From Bacillota bacterium (lineage in GTDB: Bacteria > Bacillota > Clostridia > Peptostreptococcales > Anaerovoracaceae), in assembly GCA_029266295.1 (NCBI GenBank), contig JAQSXD010000001.1, positions 1 to 43,042 of the forward strand: DNA of 43,042 nt. Reading direction: 5' to 3'. The number at the start of each line of letters is the position of its first letter. The stretch's first letter is position 1. Shown one piece after another: positions 6,644-15,006 of this stretch. A program made the position numbers and the translations under genes. The notes below the pieces were generated by a model. The model was not told where the DNA came from, made no database searches, and worked only from the letters and a program-made list of their open reading frames with translations.

Positions 6644-8278
6644 TTATGCCCCCATGAACATTTTTATATCTTCGTCCACAGTACCGATTCCGCCGATTCC
6701 AAACGTTTCTACAAGAACCTTAGCAACATTCGGGGAAAGAAATGCAGGCAGTGTCGGTCCGAGATGAATATTCTTCACGCCTAGGTACAGGAGTGCAAGC
6801 AGAACGATAACTGCTTTCTGCTCATACCATGCGATATTGTATGCGATAGGAAGCTCGTTGACGTCGTTTAACTCAAAGACTTCCTTCAGCTTCAATGCGA
6901 TCAGTGCCAGTGAGTAGGAATCGTTGCACTGTCCTGCATCCAGAACTCTCGGAATTCCTCCGATATCACCCAGGGCAAGCTTGTTATAACGGTATTTTGC
7001 ACAACCAGCGGTAAGAATTACCGTATCCTTTGGCAGTTTTTCTGCAAACTGCTCATAGTACTCTCTGGATTTCATTCTTCCGTCACAGCCAGCCATTACA
7101 AAGAACTTTTTGATGGCGCCGGACTTCACAGCATCTACAACTTTATCTGCCAGTGCAAATACCTGCTCGTGGGCAAATCCGCCTACGATGGTTCCATTTT
7201 CGATTTCAGTAGGTGCGCTCAGAGTCTTAGCCAGCGCGATGATTTCTGAGAAATCTTTCTTTCCGTTCTCGTCTGCTTCGATGTGCGCGCAGCCTGGAAA
7301 GCCGGAAGCACCTGTTGTAAAGATTCTGGATCTCACTTCCTCGCTTCTTGGAGGTACGATACAGTTGGTTGTAAACAGGATGGGTCCGTTAAAGGACTGG
7401 AATTCTTCCGTCTGCTTCCACCATGCATTTCCGTAGTTGCCAACAAAGTTATCGTACTTCTTGAATGCAGGATAATAGTGAGCAGGAAGCATTTCGCTGT
7501 GGGTGTATACATCCACTCCGGTGTCCTTTGTCTGCTCCAGCAACTGCTCAAGATCTGTCAGATCATGTCCGGAGATCAAGATAGCAGGGTTGTTCTTTAC
7601 GCCGATATTAACCTGTGTAATCTCGGGGTTTCCATATTTTGTGGTATTTGCGCCGTCCAGCAATGCCATTCCTGCAACACCAAATTCGCCTGTCTTTAAA
7701 GTAAGTGCAACAAGATCATCAGCAGACAGCGTATCGTCCAGCGTTGCAGCCAGCGCTTTATAGATGAAGTCATAAATATCTACATTTTCTTTTCCAAGGT
7801 TCAGTGCATGATGGGTATAAGCGGCAAGGCCTTTCAGTCCGTATATAATCAGTTCACGCAGGGATCTTACGTCCTCGTTCTCCGTTGCCAGCACGCCTAC
7901 AGATGCTGCCTTTGACAGCATGTCAGCTCTTCCGGACACTTCAAATACTGCGGCATCGTGCAGTCCTGCAACGCCTGCTGTGGAAGCTTTCAGTTCATTT
8001 CTCAAAGCGATGGCACGGCTTACTTCCGTTTCAATGGCAGCTTCGTCAAAGTTTGCATTGGTGATGGTCATGAAAAGGCTTTTCAGAACTTCGTGATTTA
8101 CGCTGCTCAGATCCTTTGCAGAAAGACCTTCTTTTACAACGATATCGGAAATTCCCTTCAGTGTGTAAATCAGAAGATCCTGCAGCTTCGCTACATCTTC
8201 GTTTTTACCGCAGACACCTTTAACCTGGCAGCCTTTTCCCCCAGCTGCTTCCTGACATTGATAACAAAACATACTCAT
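6644..8278 (-). CDS. hcp: Hydroxylamine reductase / hybrid-cluster protein
   Basis: A 544-residue hybrid-cluster protein, a normal length for the family. The N-terminal Cys motif is C5-x2-C8-x8-C17-x5-C23 (CYQCQEAAGGKGC then VC), the class I/II arrangement for the cubane cluster. Hybrid 4Fe-2O-2S ligands are seen later in ISGHDLTDLEQLL, THSEMLPAHYYP, NCIVPP, TGASGFPGC, AGCDGR and TAGCAKY. Hcp reduces NO to N2O and hydroxylamine to ammonia in the cytoplasm. The ATG follows AGGAGG. The gene has its own promoter with a perfect palindrome at -41.5, and the Fnr-type regulator gene lies downstream on the same strand. Confidence 0.97.
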   Translation of the reverse strand: MSMFCYQCQEAAGGKGCQVKGVCGKNEDVAKLQDLLIYTLKGISDIVVKEGLSAKDLSSVNHEVLKSLFMTITNANFDEAAIETEVSRAIALRNELKASTAGVAGLHDAAVFEVSGRADMLSKAASVGVLATENEDVRSLRELIIYGLKGLAAYTHHALNLGKENVDIYDFIYKALAATLDDTLSADDLVALTLKTGEFGVAGMALLDGANTTKYGNPEITQVNIGVKNNPAILISGHDLTDLEQLLEQTKDTGVDVYTHSEMLPAHYYPAFKKYDNFVGNYGNAWWKQTEEFQSFNGPILFTTNCIVPPRSEEVRSRIFTTGASGFPGCAHIEADENGKKDFSEIIALAKTLSAPTEIENGTIVGGFAHEQVFALADKVVDAVKSGAIKKFFVMAGCDGRMKSREYYEQFAEKLPKDTVILTAGCAKYRYNKLALGDIGGIPRVLDAGQCNDSYSLALIALKLKEVFELNDVNELPIAYNIAWYEQKAVIVLLALLYLGVKNIHLGPTLPAFLSPNVAKVLVETFGIGGIGTVDEDIKMFMGA

Positions 8279-8354
8279 TCTTTTTATCCTCCTATTATTG
8301 ATGCTTCATTCGCGATCATTGCGAATCAAGCTTGGTTACTCACTTGATACTGTA

Positions 8355-8401
8355 ATCATAACGGATGGAACATAAAGAATGCGTTGCATTTGCAACGCAT
8401 T
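8355..8401 (-). promoter_or_regulatory. hcp promoter with perfect palindromic activator site at -41.5
   Basis: TATGAT (8355-8360, minus strand) gives a start near 8348. The -35 position (CGCATT) does not match sigma-A consensus. A perfect 24-base palindrome occupies 8378-8401: arms AATGCGTTGC and GCAACGCATT around ATTT. Its centre, 8389.5, falls exactly at -41.5. This is the geometry of a class II Crp/Fnr-activated promoter. The half-site GTTGC differs from the classical TTGAT of Fnr. Confidence 0.68.
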
Positions 8402-8538
8402 TAAATATTTATTTTTAACTTTGTATTTTGCGATTTTTCTTACCTCTGATCTATGGAAGCAATCAATTCATGTAAGTTGCCTGAAATGATGCGGCAGCTA
8501 GCCTCCGGCGCTTGCCTAACCTCCCTGTAGCAACAGGG

Positions 8539-8791
8539 TCAGTTTTTGATACGATAGATCACAGCAGCAGCTTCTGCACGAGTGATATTGTTTCCGGGAA
8601 GAATCAGGTTTTCATCATTTCCGGTAATGACTCCTGATTTGATAAGAGTCGCAACCGCTTCCCGTGCATAGTCTGAAATGGTGCCGTTATCTGCGTATGC
8701 TGCCTGAAGCGTAGGAAACCGCCGGTATGAACAACACCGTTAAAAGTACTGTAAAAACCAGTGAGAATTTCCTTTGAAAGCTTTTGTTCAT
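8539..8791 (-). pseudogene. Frameshifted small SLH-domain exported protein
   Basis: From the ATG at 8791 (AGGAGG 8 bases upstream) the frame encodes a clear signal peptide, MNKSFQRKF then a hydrophobic core ending AVSYA, but meets TAA at 8687. The +1-shifted frame continues without a break as an SLH domain (ADNGTISDYAREAV, SGVITGN, NITRAEAAAVIYR) to TGA at 8539. A single-base change near 8690-8710 therefore splits what would be an 84-residue secreted protein with one SLH motif. It lies 30 bases downstream of a secreted repeat-protein gene and was probably in its operon. A sequencing error or programmed frameshifting are alternatives. Confidence 0.72.
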
Positions 8792-8821
8792 TCGCATGTC
8801 CTCCTAAAAGCGTAATGATGC

Positions 8822-9649
8822 TTATTCAGATGCATCATCAGCCTCTTCAGCTGCTGCTTTCGCCGCGTCTCTTGCTGCATCCATTGCGGTCTTCACCGCA
8901 TCCCATACGGCGTCAGCCTGCTCCTGGGTGATCGTTCCGTCTGTTACCAGCTCGCTCAGCAAATTTCTATGCATTCCACCGGAACCATTTCCGCCTAGGA
9001 CCGGCTTTGTGTCTGCTATGGCATCGGCTTGTTCTTGTGTAATCACTTCTTCGCTGACGAGGGTATCAAGAATTTCGTCGCACGTTTCCCCTGAATTTCT
9101 GGCTTCTTTCAGTGCTTCCATCACTGCATCTGCTTCTTCCTGGGTCAGAGTACCGGCAGACACCAACTCACTTAAGGGGCTGTTCTGCAATCCTGCGGGA
9201 AATCCGGTTCCTTCAGAACCTGCTCCCTCCTGACGCATGCCCTTCATCCGCCCGCCTTCTGGCCGGATCCCGTCCTCACGTGTGCCGATTGCGCCATCCG
9301 TAGTTTTCTTACCATCTGGCTTTTCCGCTGTTTCCCCCGCTGCCGCAGCTCTTTCTGGCCTGGCAGGTCTGTCCGCGGTATCTTGGGTTTTATCCGTTGC
9401 GGATGACATTGCTTCGGAAATCGCGTCGGCCTGTTCCTGGGTAATGGTTCCATCGTCAGTTAACGATTCAAGCGCAGCCGGGTACATCGTACTCCATGCT
9501 GCAAGATTACCTCTTTGCTCTTTAAACCGCTCTGCACCTTCACCCGCTCCGCTGTTTGCCGCGAAAGCGGTGCCCGCTCCCGTCAAAGTCAGCGCTCCCG
9601 CCAGGGTAAATATAAAGACTCTTTTTAATCCATGCTTTTGTTTCATCAT
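8822..9649 (-). CDS. Secreted protein with four GTITQEQADA repeats (DUF2680-like)
   Basis: A 275-residue exported protein. Residues 1-30 are a signal peptide (basic start, hydrophobic core, TAFA cleavage site). The mature part contains four copies of a helix-turn-helix-like motif, DGTITQEQADAI or close variants (near residues 65, 170, 198 and 238), each preceded by an LxxLV-type helix. The first copy is separated from the rest by a low-complexity charged linker rich in Arg, Pro, Gly and Thr. The repeat resembles the one in DUF2680 proteins, whose function is unknown. AAGGAG lies 7 bases before the ATG. It is divergent from an OmpR-type two-component system and is its likely target; a broken SLH gene follows. 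Confidence 0.8.
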   Translation of the reverse strand: MMKQKHGLKRVFIFTLAGALTLTGAGTAFAANSGAGEGAERFKEQRGNLAAWSTMYPAALESLTDDGTITQEQADAISEAMSSATDKTQDTADRPARPERAAAAGETAEKPDGKKTTDGAIGTREDGIRPEGGRMKGMRQEGAGSEGTGFPAGLQNSPLSELVSAGTLTQEEADAVMEALKEARNSGETCDEILDTLVSEEVITQEQADAIADTKPVLGGNGSGGMHRNLLSELVTDGTITQEQADAVWDAVKTAMDAARDAAKAAAEEADDASE

Positions 9650-9723
9650 TTTGTTACTCCTTTTGAATATTTTGAAATTTCCTATGTTCCGATTTTAATC
9701 TACCAGGCTAGAAAAATCTCCGT

Positions 9724-9750
9724 AAAATTGAGGCAAAATTGAGGCAAAAT
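9724..9750. promoter_or_regulatory. 11-bp tandem direct repeat, candidate response-regulator site
   Basis: AAAATTGAGGC occurs twice in tandem (9724-9734 and 9735-9745), and a degenerate third copy begins at 9746 (AAAATAG). OmpR/PhoB-type regulators bind direct repeats one helical turn apart. The site lies in the divergent region between the secreted-protein gene and the response regulator gene, so it is a plausible shared operator. Confidence 0.55.
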
Positions 9751-9814
9751 AGAATGGAAAATGGATTTCAAAAGCCATTCATGGTAAAATTCATCGGGAG
9801 GTGATGGCTGATCC

Positions 9815-10510
9815 ATGAGAAAAACTTTGATTTATATCGCAGATGACGAAACCAATATCTGTAACATCATCAAGTCGTTTTTGGTAAAGGAGGGCTATGA
9901 AGTTGAGACCTTCCATGATGGGCAGGCAATCCTTGAAGCCTTTGAACGGCGAGAAGCGGATATGATTATCATCGATATCATGATGCCCTTGGTTGACGGG
10001 TACTCCGTATGTGCTGCAATCCGAAACAAAAGCGGTGTCCCAATCATTATTGTTTCAGCGAAAGATACCGAGCCGGATAAAATTGCAGGTCTGACGCTGG
10101 GAAGCGACGACTACCTGACAAAGCCTTTCAGCCCTATGGAGCTGGTGGCTAGAGTGAAAAGCATTTTTCGGCGAATCGAGCTGGATAGAAGCAGAGAGCA
10201 ACGCAGCAATACCATTCATGTCGCCGATGTTGTTCTTGATCCGGATACAAAACAAGCTTGGTTTGGAAATATGGAGCTTCCTCTTACATCCATGGAGTTT
10301 TCACTCCTGCTCTATCTTATCAGCAATAAAGACAGACCGGTTAGCAGAGGAGAACTTCTGGATAAAATCTGGGGCTTCGAAAACGAGGTGGAAACCAGAG
10401 CCACCGACGATGTGGTAAAGCGGCTGCGAAAAAAACTGGGGGATTTCGGTACTCAGCTCAAAATTGAAACGGTTTGGGGCTTCGGGTTTAAGCTCGCGGG
10501 CAAGGATTAA
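9815..10510 (+). CDS. OmpR/PhoB-family response regulator
   Basis: A 231-residue two-domain response regulator. The receiver domain (about 1-118) has the acidic pair Asp10-Asp11, the phospho-acceptor Asp54 in IIIDIMMP, and the Lys in VSAKD. The C-terminal winged-helix domain (about 130-229) ends with the wing motif ETVWGFGFKL. GGGAGGTGATG precedes the start at 9815. The partner histidine kinase begins 93 bases downstream on the same strand. An 11-bp direct repeat upstream suggests autoregulation and control of the divergent secreted protein. The signal sensed is unknown; cell-envelope stress is a reasonable inference given the secreted target. Confidence 0.93.
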   Translation: MRKTLIYIADDETNICNIIKSFLVKEGYEVETFHDGQAILEAFERREADMIIIDIMMPLVDGYSVCAAIRNKSGVPIIIVSAKDTEPDKIAGLTLGSDDYLTKPFSPMELVARVKSIFRRIELDRSREQRSNTIHVADVVLDPDTKQAWFGNMELPLTSMEFSLLLYLISNKDRPVSRGELLDKIWGFENEVETRATDDVVKRLRKKLGDFGTQLKIETVWGFGFKLAGKD

Positions 10511-10603
10511 ATAGGGATTGAAAGATTGAGGAATTGAAGGATTAAATAAGGAATTTGCTTAAGAATCGGTCGTTGGTTCAATCGATGCGCAAGGATGGTT
10601 TTG

Positions 10604-12202
10604 ATGAAAAGAAATACAATCAAATGGAGAATCTTTAAATATAACTTGATCATGATCGTGATGCTGATTCTGGTGGTTACGGTCACCTTCAATATCGTAG
10701 TGAGGCTATATCTGGAGCGAGACATTATCTCCCAGCTGGATCAAATAACCTCTCGCACCGTAAATACAGCGCTTCATCAGCGTCCCGCTCAGTTTCCCGA
10801 GGCCAGAAAGTCTAACGCTGCGTCTCCTGGGGGCGGCAATATATCAAAAAATCCCTCGCCGGGGAACGGCATCATGGGAAAAGACAGCCCCTCACCAGCG
10901 AAAAGCGGCGGTAACGGGAGCCGGGAGACCGCCATCCCAGGGGAAGAGATAACAGGTGCTAGGGGCGAAACCAATTCAGTTACCGATTCCGATACGGACA
11001 AGGTGTTCCGGTATTATTTCATGCTGAATCGTTCGCTAAATGAGCCGCTTTCGATCATCAATGCGGATTACATTCTGCTTGACAGAGATGAAAACTTGAT
11101 TCTTCCGCCGGTAAATTCCGAAAATGATACCTCAGATCTAAGTGAACAGATAGTTAAGGAAATAAAAAATTCTTCACCGGATTTCAGCAACCAAGCTTAT
11201 CTGAAGCTGAATATCTCAGGTGCTAATTACATTGGAGTCGTCAGAGCACTGACACAGGAAAGCCGCTCCGACCTGGGGTGGATCATTATCTATACCAGCC
11301 TGCAAAAGGTCAATCAGCTGCAGTTCTATATCAATGGAATCCTTTTTATCATACTCTTCTTCCTATCGATCATTGCAATGCTGCTGTCATCCAGCCTCTC
11401 AGGGAAGCTTTCCCGGCCCTTTCATTTACTGAATCAGCATTTGAACGCGATTGCTGAAAGAAATTTCGGGATGAAAATTCAAATCCCGGTATATGATGAA
11501 CTTCAAGAAACGGTGAACAATATCAATATCATGTCTGAAAAGCTGGGCGTATATGATAAGGCACAGAAGCGCTTTCTGCAGAATGTCTCCCACGAGTTTC
11601 GAACACCGCTGATGTCAATTCAAAGCTATGCGGAAGGTATCAAGTATGGTGTTGTGGATAAAGATCCGGCAGTGGATGTGATTCTGGACGAAACGAAAAG
11701 AATGACTTCACTTCTGGAAGAACTGCTCTACCTGTCGAGGCTGGAAGCAATTGAGGAAAATTATCATTTTGAAACGATAAAAATCAACAGCATTATCAGT
11801 TGTATTGCAGACAGAATGAGAGGAATCGCTCTTCAAAAAAATGTTACAATCTCCGTCAGCGAACCGGATGAAGAAATTATTTTCAAAGGCGACGAAGAAA
11901 AATTGTCACGGGCAATTACCAATATTGTCAGCAACTGCATTCGTTATGCCGAGTCGAAAGTTACCATTGAGTTTTCTGCAGAAGACGGGCATCAGCTTTT
12001 GATTCAGATCTCTGACGATGGCCCGGGCTGCGAAACAGATGATCTCCCATACATCTTTGAACGGTTCTACAAAGGACGGAAAGGGAATTTCGGTCTTGGT
12101 CTTGCCATCAGCAAACAGGTGATCGAACGGCACAACGGCACGATTACTGCCCAGAATCATCCTTCCAGAGGCGCCATATTCGTCATTGAGCTGGAAGAGT
12201 AA
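10604..12202 (+). CDS. Membrane sensor histidine kinase
   Basis: A 532-residue sensor kinase. The first membrane helix is near residues 13-35 and the second near 248-272. Between them is an extracellular region of about 210 residues whose first 80 are low complexity, rich in Gly, Ser, Pro and Asn. A HAMP domain follows, then the phospho-acceptor helix with His330 in NVSHEFRTPL, then the ATPase domain with N box (IVSNCIRYAE), DDGPGCE and GLGLAISK motifs. I prefer the ATG at 10604 over 10595 because AAGGA lies at a usable distance only from the former. It pairs with the response regulator immediately upstream. Confidence 0.92.
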   Translation: MKRNTIKWRIFKYNLIMIVMLILVVTVTFNIVVRLYLERDIISQLDQITSRTVNTALHQRPAQFPEARKSNAASPGGGNISKNPSPGNGIMGKDSPSPAKSGGNGSRETAIPGEEITGARGETNSVTDSDTDKVFRYYFMLNRSLNEPLSIINADYILLDRDENLILPPVNSENDTSDLSEQIVKEIKNSSPDFSNQAYLKLNISGANYIGVVRALTQESRSDLGWIIIYTSLQKVNQLQFYINGILFIILFFLSIIAMLLSSSLSGKLSRPFHLLNQHLNAIAERNFGMKIQIPVYDELQETVNNINIMSEKLGVYDKAQKRFLQNVSHEFRTPLMSIQSYAEGIKYGVVDKDPAVDVILDETKRMTSLLEELLYLSRLEAIEENYHFETIKINSIISCIADRMRGIALQKNVTISVSEPDEEIIFKGDEEKLSRAITNIVSNCIRYAESKVTIEFSAEDGHQLLIQISDDGPGCETDDLPYIFERFYKGRKGNFGLGLAISKQVIERHNGTITAQNHPSRGAIFVIELEE

Positions 12203-12224
12203 ATAGAGAAACAACTGTGTAAAA

Positions 12225-12259
12225 AAAGGAAACCGTTGCTCCATGCAGTGGTTTCCTTT
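12225..12259. terminator. Bidirectional terminator after the histidine kinase
   Basis: AAAGGAAACC (12225-12234) pairs perfectly with GGTTTCCTTT (12250-12259). It lies between the convergent kinase and DUF523 genes. A-rich and T-rich flanks fit use from both sides. Confidence 0.7.
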
Positions 12260-12293
12260 CCTTCTGATCTTGAAAGCCTGCGTCCAATGGCAG

Positions 12294-12767
12294 CTAACAA
12301 TGATGCGATTGTTCGATCTTATCCAGGTACTGTTCTGCCTGATCCAGTTCCTCTTCATCAAATACAGGATATCCTGCCTTTTTCAAGTATTCAACGGCCA
12401 AGCCAATCCCTTGTGTTTTCGTATCGGTAAAGGTGCCGTCATAGATGAACCTGCTTCCGCAGGAGGGACTGTCTTCTTTCATAATGGCAAAGGCAACGTC
12501 GTGTTCCTTTGCAAGCCGCAGCGTCTCCTCTGCGCCGATTGTATATTCCCTTGTCACATCGGCTCCGGTACAAGCCATCACCTTATCGCCGACACGTTGA
12601 GAATCGGGGCGCGGTATCGGCAGACCTCCGAAAACTTCCGGACAGACTTTGATGAGGCGCCCCTCTTTTTTCCATTTGAGGAATCTCTCATCGAGGCAGG
12701 GGACATCCCCATCGTCATAACGGACATGATCGCCATAAAGGCATCCGCTCACAAGGATTTTTCTCAT
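12294..12767 (-). CDS. DUF523 family protein
   Basis: A 157-residue DUF523 protein with the family pattern ILVSGCLYGDHVRYDG-like at the N-terminus, VCPEVFGGLPIPR in the middle, and KEDSPSCG followed by QGIGLAVEYLKKAG. The conserved Cys in SGCL, VCPE and SPSCG suggest metal or thiol chemistry, but the biochemical role is not established as far as I know. The ATG at 12767 is 8 bases after AGGAG, whereas a GTG at 12773 would be too close to it. It stands alone between the kinase terminator and recQ. Confidence 0.88.
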   Translation of the reverse strand: MRKILVSGCLYGDHVRYDDGDVPCLDERFLKWKKEGRLIKVCPEVFGGLPIPRPDSQRVGDKVMACTGADVTREYTIGAEETLRLAKEHDVAFAIMKEDSPSCGSRFIYDGTFTDTKTQGIGLAVEYLKKAGYPVFDEEELDQAEQYLDKIEQSHHC

Positions 12768-12916
12768 AAGCACCGCTCCTTTCTATTTCTACTGAAAAAT
12801 TTATGGTTATGCAGTTTTCAGAATATCGATCCATTGAAAACCTTTACTCATATTCGGGTTTTCGTGATTATACCTCCAGGAGGGCGGGCTGTCAATTGTA
12901 CCACAGCACAAACTGT

Positions 12917-13426
12917 TTAAGACTTGATCTTGTTCTCCTTCATATAATCTTCGATCAGCCCCATAAATTCGCTGCCATACTTCTCTAGTTTGCTGCTCCC
13001 AACACCATTGATCTCCAGCATGGTTTTCTCTGTTGTAGGCAGATAGGAGCTCATTTCCTTTAATGCCTTGTCTGAGAAAATGATATAGGGTGGTTTATGC
13101 TCTTTTTGAGCAATTTCATATCTCCGCTTGCGAAGCAGTTCGAAGAGCTCGGGGTATGTTGCTTCTGCACCGCTGCCCCCTTTTAATGTCTTTTTCTTTG
13201 CGGCTGGTGCTTCCTCCTGTTTCTTTGGTAGCTTCAAAAGAATCGTCTCTCTCTGATTTTCCTCCAGAAGAAATTCCATTCCCTGTTTGGTTACTCTTAG
13301 TACGGGATACTGGTCTGTGGTAAGATGTAGATAGCCCGTTACCAGCAGGTGGTTCGCCGTTTGCCGAAGCCTGATAATGGTTCTACTGCGCAATGCACCA
13401 AATAAGGGATTCTCGTTGAGCCGGAA
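12917..13426 (-). pseudogene. recQ: C-terminal part of RecQ (winged helix and HRDC) after an in-frame TAG
   Basis: This is the direct in-frame continuation of the recQ frame past the TAG at 13427-13429. It reads FRLNENPLFGALR, then a winged-helix-like stretch (IRQ-type helix, GYLHL, YPVLRVTKQG), a Lys/Ala linker and an HRDC domain (YPELFELLRKRRYEIAQ, PPYIIFSDKALKEM, INGVGSSKLEKYG). The sum of both parts, about 620 residues, is a normal RecQ length. A TTG at 13393 could start a separate product, but no clear ribosome site was seen. It is probably a nonsense mutation, or read-through, suppression or a sequence error. Confidence 0.8.
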
Positions 13427-14779
13427 CTACCGTACCTTGGCATTATCCGTTCCGTGAACCGCATCCAGGATAGAATTCATTCCATACCGATGACCGCTTG
13501 TATGTACCAGACCGATGATGCTGGCCGCATCCGAGGTGATATCAACATCCTCATATTCTGTAAGGCAGTTTTCACAGTTTCCACAACTGCTGCTTCCGTA
13601 TTCACCGAAATACCGCAGGATATAATCCCGCAGACATTCATTGGTAAAGCAATAGTACGTCATCTTGCGGAGTCTCTCCCGATCCCGCTCACTGATGAGT
13701 TCCTTTTCCTCATTGTCCAGTTCTTCATTTTCCCGTTCCATTTGCTTGTCGATGAGGAACTCGTTGATCCTTACGTCCTGCCCGGAATAATACAGAATGC
13801 ATTCAGCTGTTTCTCCGTCTCTTCCGGCACGCCCTGCCTCCTGATAATAGCTTTCAATGTCCTTTGGCATATTATAATGAATGACATATCTTACATTGGA
13901 CTTATCAATCCCCATTCCGAAGGCATTGGTTGCCACCATAACAGGGGTACTGTCGTTGATAAATGCTTCCTGATTTTCTTTTCGCTCGGCATCGGATAAG
14001 CCCGCATGGTACCTCGTGACAGGGTAGCCCCTTCGGAACAATTCTCCCTGAACCTCTTCCACCGCTTTTCTGGTATTGCAATAGATAATGCCGCTTTTAT
14101 CCCCATTCTCCTTCAGATAATCAAGGAGTGCGTTCATCTTGCTCTGGGGCTTTTTCAATGAAAAGTAAAGGTTTTTTCGGTCATATCCCGTTACAACCAC
14201 AGTGGGATTTTGCAGCCCCAGCATACAGACGATGTCCTCTTTTACAACTTTCGTTGCTGTAGCAGTATAAGCAGCGATAACCGGTCTCACTGGCAGCATA
14301 TCAATAAAATCGGTGACTTTCAGATAGCTTGGCCGGAAATCCTGCCCCCACTGGGAAATACAATGGGCCTCATCAATTGCAATCATGGAGATTTCAAGAG
14401 CACCTACCAAGGATAGGAACGAATCTGTCAGCAAACGTTCCGGCGCTACATAAATGATCTTATATACCCCAAGGCGCGCATTTTCCATCACCTTCCTGGT
14501 CTGGCCTTCCGTCAGGGAACTGTTAATGTAAGCCGCGCGGACCCCAACGTCGACCAGTGCCATAACCTGATCTTTCATAAGAGAAATCAGCGGTGAAATG
14601 ACAATGGTAATTCCGCTAAAAGACAATGCCGGCACCTGAAAGCAAATGGACTTTCCTGCGCCGGTCGGCATAATTCCAAGGACATCCCTCCCGGAAAGCG
14701 CGCTGTCGATCAGTTCTTCCTGTCCCGTACGGAATGAATCGTACCCGTATATATTTTTTAAAATTGTGTGTTTGTTCAA
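13427..14779 (-). CDS. recQ: ATP-dependent DNA helicase RecQ, truncated by TAG before the winged-helix domain
   Basis: This 450-residue frame carries the complete RecQ helicase core. Helicase domain 1 has MPTGAGKS (Walker A), SPLISLMKDQ, and IDEAHCISQWGQDFRP (DEAH plus the RecQ aromatic loop). Domain 2 has YCNTRKAVEEV, MGIDKSNVR and QEAGRAGRDG. The zinc-binding region has a C-x16-C-x2-C-type set (CLRDYILRYF, CGNCENC). Translation starts at TTG with GGGGGT just upstream. It ends at TAG right after NAKVR, and the same frame continues as the winged-helix and HRDC part. The core alone may keep ATPase and some unwinding activity. Confidence 0.88.
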   Translation of the reverse strand: MNKHTILKNIYGYDSFRTGQEELIDSALSGRDVLGIMPTGAGKSICFQVPALSFSGITIVISPLISLMKDQVMALVDVGVRAAYINSSLTEGQTRKVMENARLGVYKIIYVAPERLLTDSFLSLVGALEISMIAIDEAHCISQWGQDFRPSYLKVTDFIDMLPVRPVIAAYTATATKVVKEDIVCMLGLQNPTVVVTGYDRKNLYFSLKKPQSKMNALLDYLKENGDKSGIIYCNTRKAVEEVQGELFRRGYPVTRYHAGLSDAERKENQEAFINDSTPVMVATNAFGMGIDKSNVRYVIHYNMPKDIESYYQEAGRAGRDGETAECILYYSGQDVRINEFLIDKQMERENEELDNEEKELISERDRERLRKMTYYCFTNECLRDYILRYFGEYGSSSCGNCENCLTEYEDVDITSDAASIIGLVHTSGHRYGMNSILDAVHGTDNAKVR

Positions 14780-15006
14780 TGATACCCCCTATATAACTTG
14801 TATGCTTGTCCACTGATGTCACAGATGTCAGGCATACAGGGTTGAGACCCATAGCCGCCTGCTATGATTGTACTTGCTAGCTCTATGCATAAGTATATAG
14901 GATGAAAGGACGTTCGGCAATCAGCCTAACCACAAATTTTATACAGCAAGTCTACGCTCCCTGTATTTCCAGTTGTAAAACATATTTGCCATAACATGGC
15001 CTCCCA

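Noticed and set aside
9237..9698. A 153-codon plus-strand open frame opposite the secreted repeat protein
   Set aside because: The minus frame has a signal peptide, four matching repeats and a ribosome site; the plus frame is a shadow.
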